Shown: in pieces, positions 56,918 through 64,000 of the stretch
Layout: each line of letters starts with the position of its first letter
Numbering within the stretch: position 1 is the first letter of the stretch
DNA from: Antedon mediterranea
Lineage: Eukaryota; Echinodermata; Crinoidea; Comatulida; Antedonidae
Length of the DNA stretch: 64,000 nt
Assembly (NCBI RefSeq): GCF_964355755.1
Contig: NC_092678.1
Coordinates: forward strand, 14,544,922-14,608,921
Direction: 5' to 3'
The notes under the pieces: generated by a model
Told to the model about the DNA's origin: nothing
Databases searched by the model: none
What the model saw: only the letters and a program-made list of their open reading frames with translations
Translations under genes and position numbers: made by a program

Positions 56918-57509
56918 AGATCAAAGTGGTTACGATAAGCAAATACAGTTGTACACCTCTGGCCGATATAAAATCTCTAAAATAGGAAACAAAAATAAAT
57001 TACAATAAAAAGAATAAATAAATAATTTAAAAATAAATTATACGATCAAAATTCCAAACCCACAAAACAGTTTTCAGCTTCCAAATATGACTGCGTCTCG
57101 GCCCCGGGAGGGTAATGGTGTATGTTTAGGATCATCATTATTGTGAGGCAAAGAGAGTTTTGAGAGATCTATAGAATAATGTTACTGAAGTGCCACTGGT
57201 CATTAACAAGCACATATCTAGATAATTATATTGATACACATACTTTGATATACACGTTCTGCCATTCCTTATAATTAAATTCTCATAAAAGAACAAATAT
57301 TTAGTTTTTATGTATTTTAAGTGTATTGTAAACATAATATTATGTCTCATATTTAATATTATGTATCTTAATTGTTTTTTAAACATGTATGTAATAATCA
57401 TGTTGTTTCAACGACACAAAAACACAAAAAAACCCTTCATGGTTTCAGTTGTATTGAACAGTATAATTTATAAAACTAATTATATTTGATATTTATGATT
57501 TCTTGACAG

Positions 57510-57614
57510 AATGGAGAAACACCGATAGATATTTATCTAAACCGTGATGAGGTTAAATTAGAGATATTGTTCTGTCTGATAACCAATGGTGTATCCTCCA
57601 CATTAACAAAAGAA
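57510..57614 (+). CDS. Ankyrin-repeat exon, type A (35 codons)
   Basis: After TTTCTTGACAG and before GTAATT. It starts NGETPIDIYLNRDE and ends SSTLTKE. It is the last ankyrin exon in the window. The type B partner expected downstream is not found: LINE sequence begins about 1 kb further on. Confidence 0.8.
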
Positions 57615-58525
57615 GTAATTTTACATTTAACTTTATAACAAAAAATTACATTGAATATCATACTGGTAATAGTACACAATGCTTAATAATATTCTTTGTT
57701 TTGCTTCATTATTATCATTTTATTATTATCACCCTCAAATGTAAGACGATATACTGTATGTTGTTCAATTATTATTAAAGAACAACTTGTCCGAGGACCA
57801 TATTTTAACAACGTCTTAAGGATGTACATATGATTCCGGAGGCGTCACGATATTAAAGATATTGCCGCACGTGCTCATCGTACAGCCGTAGCCATAATTT
57901 GCTGCGACGTCACAGGTGCATCGCAAAATTTACGTCATGCATTTTCACTGTTGTTAACATACAAGAGATAGGTACCGTCACTGTAATTGCTTATTTGAAC
58001 TGCATTAGGCTTAAATTTTCCAACATGTTTAGCTTGGTATTTTGAAAAAAAAACACCTCATTATCCAGATAAGCAAAAGAAACAATAACAAAAATCAACG
58101 TTTGTATTTTTGACGTTTTTTTTACAAAATGTGTTTACTAGTAGAACTTTTCGAGATTTGCCAGACTTGTATATTGACCCGAACTATATCGAAGAACTAA
58201 AAAACTGTTTTAATACGATCGCGGTGATTTTTCGTGAATAAATGACTTTATAGTAATCCATCGGCCTAACAGTTGTACTCAAAGACGATGGTGAGTAAAT
58301 TATAAAAGGTCATGAATTTAGGCGTTCATAAACGGCGGTCATAATTATCAGACCGACTCGATACCTAACTAGTAGTTTACCTAGCCTAGGCCTAAGAGGA
58401 TAGGCATATGCACTCTAATAATAATAGGCATATGAATAGGCTGCTAAATCACCACCACATACCGACACGACCCACCGCGTGTCACACCACATAGGAATGT
58501 TTTGAGTGCAATATGGTTGAGTCAT
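57615..58525. other. Intron-like stretch of unit IV
   Basis: About 57780-58200 is paralogous to 51300-51780 (ATGTACATATGATTCCGGA, GAGATAGGTACC, TTATCCAGATAAGCAAAA). No coding frame is supported. Confidence 0.6.
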
Positions 58526-58529
58526 GTCC

Positions 58530-58772
58530 TAGATAATGTCATCACATACGTCTTACTTCTAGCTACGCTGCGTGCTTAGGCTTCAGCTCATACAAAATAC
58601 AGCTGCACGAGTTGTAGGCTAACTAACTTGCCCAAATTTTCGCATATTACAGGCACCTTAAACAAGTTACATTGGCTACCTATTAAACTTAATTGTTTTT
58701 AAAATATTGTTAATTGTTTTCAAAGTTATTATTGGAATTGCTCTAGAATATGTTACTGACATTTCTTAGATT
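58530..58772 (+). pseudogene. C-terminal fragment of an L2/CR1-type LINE
   Basis: Shifting frames read LRLQLIQNTAARVV, then LNKLHWLPIK and FKILLIVFKVIIG, the same region as in the fragment at 2853-3290. Highly degraded. Confidence 0.55.
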
Positions 58773-58774
58773 TA

Positions 58775-59858
58775 GTATTTGTTTCTAATCCACTACTGAT
58801 TGAAAAATGTCGTACAATTTATAATTTTGAATCATGTGATCATGAAGCAGTTGAGATCTCTGTTAAAGTGTCATATAAACGTGCTAAGGACATAACTAAA
58901 ATTGTATATGCTCTTAAAAAGGCTGATTTTTCAAAAATGCAGACTATATTAGATAATTTTAATTGGGAGAATTGTTTTCAATATAATAATATTAGTGATA
59001 TATGGGAAAGTATTTCTAGTAATATCAATTTTGCAATTTCAAAATCTGTACCAACTAGGAAATGTAAAAAAATCGAAATCTTTTCCCTGGATAACTCCAG
59101 AAATCAAAAAGCTTTGCACAAAGAAAAGAAAGTTGTACAAAATTGCTAAACAAGTAGGAACTGAAGAAAGCATAAATACATTCAAATCTTGTAGCAGGGA
59201 ATTAAAAAAGTCAATATATTGTAGCCATCGGGATTATGTTGTAAATATTTCAAACAAAGCTACAACTGATATAAAACAATTCTGGGCGTATATAAGGTCT
59301 ATAAAAAATGACTCAGATGTTATTAGCTTTAAGATAAATAACACAATGGTATCTGATGCTAAGGTGTTGGCTAATCTTTTCAATACACAATTTGTAAACA
59401 ACTTTTGCATAGATAATGATCAGCATTGTGATTTGGATACAATAGATTGTCTTACCAACTTTGAATGTGAACCCTTTGTGATGCCTGAGGTATTTTATGC
59501 CCTCTCACAGTTAAATGTATCCAAATCACCAGGACCAGATTGTTTGCTTCCAATATTCTTAAAGTCATGTAAGGCACAATTGGCTAATGTTTTATGTACA
59601 TTCTTTAATTTTACTGTACAAAAAGGTATTTTACCAAAACAATGGAAGGATGCAAATGTTGTACCTATTTTCAAAAGAAATGGAAAACCCAAGGACGAAA
59701 TGAAAAGCTATCGTCCAGTAACTCCCATAATTTGTAAGATTATTGAGAAATTGCTTTGTTATCGCTTAAGGGAATATCTAGAATATAATAATATCCTTTC
59801 AGAAAATCAGTTTGGGTTTAGACAGATGTATAGTACTGAACTTTTACTTTCAAAGGTT
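58775..59858 (+). pseudogene. LINE A, pre-RT and first part of reverse transcriptase
   Basis: Two overlapping frames (58868-59149 and 58995-59888) give SYKRAKDITKIVYAL, FPWITPEIKKLC, then LNVSKSPGPDCLLPIFLKSC, KQWKDANVVPIFKRNGKPK, MKSYRPVTPIICKIIEKLL and ILSENQFGFRQMYSTELLL, the first RT blocks of a jockey-superfamily LINE. A frameshift lies near 59080. The element is interrupted near 59860 by LINE B and continues at 61795. Confidence 0.8.
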
Positions 59859-59859
59859 T

Positions 59860-61794
59860 TTCTCGCAACATCCCTGCTCGTTTTCTAAAAGATGGAGCAA
59901 CTTTCTTAAAAGGTCCCCTAACCCATATAATAAACCTTTCCCTTAAAACTGAAATTGTACCAGACCAATTTAAAATAGCAAAAGTAAAGCCGATATTTAA
60001 AAAAAGGCGATCGTACTGACACAAATAACTACCGCCCTGTTAGCCTATTAAGTTGTACCTCTAAGATTCTAGAAAAGGCTGTGTATGTCCAGCTAGCCAG
60101 ACACCTGGAAGATAATGATGTGATAACAGATTCTCAGTCTGGTTTCAGAGAAGGGTTTTCCACTGAAACCTGTCTTACTCATTTATTGGATCATGTGAAA
60201 TCAAAAATGGCCAATGGGTTTCTTACAGGTATGGTTTTGCTGGACATTCGAAAGGCCTTCGATTCGGTCGATCACTTCATTCTTTGTGATAAACTCAGAA
60301 GAATCGGATGCGATTCAACTAAATGGTTCCGCTCTTACTTGTCTAATAGGAAACAATTTGTTGAAATTAAGGGAGGTAAATCAAAAAATATGGCTATTGC
60401 ACATGGCGTCCCCCAAGGGAGCATATTGGGACCTTTGCTGTTCCTAGTGTACATAAATGATGTTGTTTCATCAGCTAAATCAAAATGTAAAGTGCTACTA
60501 TATGCAGATGACTGTGCCATCTTGTATTCAGACCGAAACCCTAATACTATTTCGGCTGTACTTAGTGCTTCGTTAAATCTTTGTAATGATTGGCTTATTG
60601 ATAATCGACTTACAATTCATCCAGGTAAAACTGAATGCATTCTGTTGGGAACGAAACGTCGATTAAAAAATGTCTCATTCCAACTCAATGCCCTTGAATG
60701 TGATATCAAATCAACAGAGTCGGTAAGGTATTTAGGTGTCCAGAATGACCAACAGGATTCTGGGAATCTGATTGCCAATTCAGTAATAACTAGCGCAAAT
60801 AGCCGTTTAAAATGTATGTACAGACAATCCAAATATCTTGATTTTGGTAGTAGGAAACTTCTCTCTTCAGCTCTAATTCAGCCTCTTTTTGACTATGCTT
60901 CCCCAGCATGGTATAATGACTCTTCTCAGGTTCACAAACTCAGGCTTCAGACTACTCAAAACAAAATATTCAGATTTATTACTCAATCAGATTCGAGATC
61001 TCATGTTGGTCAATCTGAGCTGAAATCAATCGGATATCTGAACGTCCCAGAAAGAGTTAAGTTCAAATGTTTATGCAATGTATATAAAATTTTTAATAAT
61101 TCTGCCCCAATGTATCTAAATAGTAACTTTGTTCGTATTGTTGATTACCACTCTAGAAGGACACGTAGTGCCACAAATTTAAATTTTAGGATTCCAATAA
61201 TTAAGGGCTGCGAACAAAAAACTTTTTATTACAACTCAATAAAAGCCTGGAACGCTATACCATTATATGTTAAAAGTAATATTTCATTAGAAAATTTTAA
61301 ATTGTCACTAAAAAAGCATCTCCTCAATATTTAATTCTCATGTGCAATAAATTATAAAAAGGTTTTAGCATAATGCAGTAAATCAATAATTTTCTGTAAT
61401 CTGTAAATTAAGAATAAATAATATAAATATAATAAGGGTAAAAATCAATTGTAATTTTGTTACTTTAGTGCAATAAATCAATTTTTGTATATATCTCTTA
61501 TTATAAATCTTTCTTAAAACTGTAACTTAGGATTACATTTTTGATAAGTGTTAGATAAACTGTTATTTTTAAACTTTTGTATTTTTATGCTATTTTTTAA
61601 GGATTCTTTTGATGTAATTTGTATGTTCTTTATCAGTTCCTTGTTTTTAGGACCCAAGTGGAAATAAGTTTTTAACTTTTCTTGGCACTCCTTGTAATCA
61701 AGGCCTGTGTTTCTGTGCAATTGTTTTTTCTACTTTTTTTGCATTGTTTTTATTGTTTTTTAACCTTGATTACTAAATAAAGAAATTCAAAAAT
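59860..61794 (+). mobile_element. LINE B inserted within LINE A, nearly intact reverse transcriptase
   Basis: From about 59860: ARFLKDGATFLKGPLTHII, then a frameshift in an A-run (about 60003), and an open 417-codon frame (60081-61334) with LVARHLED-like VQLARHLEDNDVITDSQSGF, LLDIRKAFDSVDHFILCDKL, AHGVPQGSILGPLLFLVYIN, the catalytic LLYADDCAIL, and a C-terminal region ending LENFKLSLKKHLLNI. A 3' untranslated region and a tail of AATTCAAAA copies (61783-61803) follow. It is 5'-truncated: no endonuclease. Only one break in RT suggests it is younger than LINE A. Confidence 0.82.
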
Positions 61795-62972
61795 TCAAAA
61801 ATTCATTCATGGGCACAGAGCTTAGAACTTAAAGGTTGTAAAAATATTGATATTATTTTTCTTGATTTTTCGTCTGCATTTGATAAGGTGTCTCATAAAA
61901 GATTAATTAAGAAATTTAATAACTGTGGCATTGGTGGAGACACTAATGCATGGATTACAGATTTTCTTTCAAATAGACGCCAAAGGGTTATTTACAGAGG
62001 AGAAAAGTCAGAGTGGGTAAATGTTACTTCAGGGGTACCACAAGGGTCAGTTTTGGGCCCTCTTTTATTTTTGATTTATGTAAGTGATATTGTAAATAAT
62101 ATTTCTTCTTCACTTTTTCAATTTGCTGATGATCACACATTATCACGTCCTATTTATAACAATAATGATTGTAAATTGCTTCAAAAGGATTTAGATTTAA
62201 TTGCTAAATGGGCAAATGTAAACAAACTCCCCTTAAATCCTGTCAAATGCGCCGTAATGCATGTTACAAGATGTAAAGAGATAGTTAACTGGGATTATAC
62301 CATAGAATCAGACAATATTCCTAAAGTTACAGAATTCAAATTTCTAGGTGTTTATGTAAATAGTTCGTTGTCTTGTCATACACAAGTTAATTATATATGT
62401 TGTAAAGCAAGCAGATTGCTTGGTTTCATTTCAAAATGTAGTAAAAATATGTCCTGGTTAGCTATGTTGAACTTATACAAAGCTCTATTACTTCCAGTGG
62501 TTACCTACTGTTGTTCAATGTGGGCACCATTTGAGAAATCAAATATTAATAGAATAGAAATTATACAAAGGAAAGCAACAAGGATAATACTGTTGTTCAA
62601 TGTGGGCACCATTTGAGAAATCAAATATTAATAGAATAGAAATTATACAAAGGAAAGCAACAAGGATAATAATGTTTAGAAAGGAAAGTTCCTTGGACAC
62701 ATCTTATTTTCATAGGTTGAAAGTGCTTGAATTATTATCTATTGATGACTTGTTTAAATTACATAGACTTTCATTAGGATTTAAGGTGTTGAAAGGTTAC
62801 TGTCCCCATTCTTTCAATGAGTATATTAAAACTAGTGAAAGATGTCCGGGTAGGCTTTTACGTTGGAATTCGAAAGGCAATACTTTTCATAATTCTGTAT
62901 TTGTTTCCTTTCCTAGACTATGGGAGCAAATACCAAATGACATAAAAGATTCACAAACAATTTCAATATTAG
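61795..62972 (+). pseudogene. LINE A, rest of reverse transcriptase and C-terminus
   Basis: Continues LINE A: NIDIIFLDFSSAFDKVSHKR, TSGVPQGSVLGPLLFLIYVS, catalytic LFQFADDHTL, EFKFLGVYVNSSLSCHTQ and LYKALLLPVVTYCCSMWAPF. An 82-base tandem duplication (62507-62670) breaks the frame. The C-terminal segment resumes at ATRIIMFRKES and stops at SQTISI near 62965, where Tx1-like sequence begins. Confidence 0.82.
62507..62670. repeat. Perfect 82-base tandem duplication
   Basis: 62507-62588 is repeated without visible change at 62589-62670, starting ACTGTTGTTCAATGTGGGCA. The length is not a multiple of three, so it disrupts the LINE A frame. Confidence 0.9.
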
Positions 62973-64000
62973 TGGTTGAAGTAATGGCATCTAGAATAAG
63001 AAACAAAGATGACTATAAGGGTATTAAACTTCCAAATAATGAAAACAACATAGAAGCTAGAATAAGCCAATTAGCCGATGATACTGTTTTGTATGTTGGT
63101 AATGACAAAAGTATTAAGTCAGCAGTCAGTGTAATTGAACGTTTTTGTGAAGTATCTGGAATGACACTAAATAAAAAAAACCAATGCTTTTTGGATTGGT
63201 AAATGGAAGAACAGAATAGATAGACCTTTAGAATTAAATTGGGTAAAACACCCAATCAAAATTTTAGGCATATATGTAGGGTATAATACAGAAGAATGTA
63301 CCAGAAAAAACTGGGATGTTAAATTAATAGAGCTAGAAAAGACTTTAAAACAATGGAATGCTAGAAATCTCTCAATTTTTGGTAGAATAATAATCCTGAA
63401 AAGTCTTGCACTATCTAAATTAACATATGCTGCAAATATCACTGATGTTCCAAAATATGTATATACACAAGTTACAAATCTAATATATAATTTTATTTGG
63501 AACAATAAAAGGGAAAAGATAAAAAGAAAAACTCTAATTGGGGTGATGTTGAGATGGGAGGCATTAAAATGCCTGATTTTACTCTTCATGTTAACGCACT
63601 CATGTGTGGCTGGCTAAAAAGAATTATGAATGATGATGGTGCTAAATGGAAAAAATATTCCAATGTATTATATTCAAAAAATATGTGATGTTAATGTTTT
63701 ACTTAATATGTCATGTTATAACATTATTGATGTTAATTCTGATAAAATTCCACTGTTTTACAAAAATATGATAAAAGCCTACATAAATTATAACAGAATC
63801 TCTAAAAAAAAACCTGAAACTTATAACGATATAACGAATGAGCAACTGTGGCGAAACCACTACGTTAAACTAAAAAAAAAATCGCTTTTCTACAAGCATT
63901 GGATTGACAGTGGCATTATCAGTATTAAAGACATTGTTAATAAGAACACTTTTTTAAAATCAAACGAAATACTGGTGAAACTACAATGTAAAACAAACTG
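62973..64000 (+). pseudogene. Tx1/L1-like LINE, 5'-truncated, runs off the window
   Basis: The frame reads VVEVMASRIRNKDDYKGI, then ARISQLADDTVLYVG (catalytic LADD). Past a shift at about 63180 follow KILGIYVGYNTEE, LKQWNARNLSIFGRIIILKS and NLIYNFIWNNKREKIKRKT, then (shifted) DVEMGGIKMPDFTLHVNALM and onward to the window edge. The wording is that of the RT end and post-RT region of Tx1/L1-type LINEs, as in the minus-strand copy at 35647-38680. It starts in mid-RT directly after LINE A. Confidence 0.8.

Noticed and set aside
1-64000. CRISPR arrays, bacterial operons, rRNA genes
   Set aside because: No repeat-spacer pattern, ribosome-binding sites or rRNA motifs were seen; the tandem repeats present have no unique spacers.

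Overview
This is a eukaryotic, AT-rich, intron- and transposon-dominated window. No bacterial-type operon is present. The content suggests a marine invertebrate, most likely a deuterostome such as an echinoderm or hemichordate. The grounds are several LINE clades side by side (CR1/Rex-like, RTE-like, Tx1/L1-like), BEL/Pao and DIRS-like relics, Helentron-like elements, and the very frequent word TAGGCCTA. The taxonomic guess is inference only.

The only host gene I can support is on the + strand. It is a series of ankyrin-repeat exons, each encoding exactly one repeat and flanked by a pyrimidine-tract AG acceptor and a GTAA donor. All are in phase 0. A 5' cluster (12-codon remnant at 883-918, pseudoexon at 4134, intact exons at 5085 and 5821) sits in tandemly duplicated exon-intron units of about 0.75-0.95 kb. 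A 3' cluster (43.3-57.6 kb) alternates a 35-codon type A exon (43323, 51059, 54307, 57510) with a 37-codon type B exon (44840, 52897, 56662). Shared intron sequence shows a two-pair block duplicated as a whole. The 37 kb between the clusters holds no ankyrin exon that I can see and is filled with transposons, so I cannot say whether this is one gene with a giant intron or two neighbours.

Layout: 0-6 kb, MITEs, a LINE tail and the first ankyrin cluster. 6.7-8.3 kb, two Helentron-like elements joined head to tail. 8.3-16.5 kb, an 8.2-kb structure with 1.27-kb inverted arms around a BEL/Pao retroelement truncated at both ends and itself split by a 2.6-kb insertion containing a LINE. 16.8-22.1 kb, a minus-strand Rex/CR1-like LINE split by a 2.2-kb TA-flanked DNA transposon that contains a further MITE. 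22.6-23.5 kb, a long-TIR element. 25.4-26.4 kb, a gag-like relic. 29.8-31.8 kb, a LINE with an unbroken 567-codon reverse transcriptase frame. 31.8-40.0 kb, a CR1-like LINE split by a Tx1-like LINE that in turn carries a tandem array of tRNA-like genes. 43-58 kb, the second ankyrin cluster with RTE-like, DIRS-like, Helentron-like and SINE insertions, a 3.6-kb TAG-flanked transposon with a 1.4-kb minisatellite, and a second tRNA-like array. 58.5-64 kb, nested LINEs running off the window edge.

The most notable non-standard signals are: the two arrays of complete tRNA cloverleaves with an AUC anticodon, both embedded in (TA)n tracts, with a paralogous empty site visible at 56.86 kb; the asymmetric terminal repeats and tandem junction of the Helentron-like elements; the inverted-arm structure around BEL/Pao; and a 3'-terminal hairpin with covarying stems shared by three separate retroinsertions, each with its own target-site duplication.
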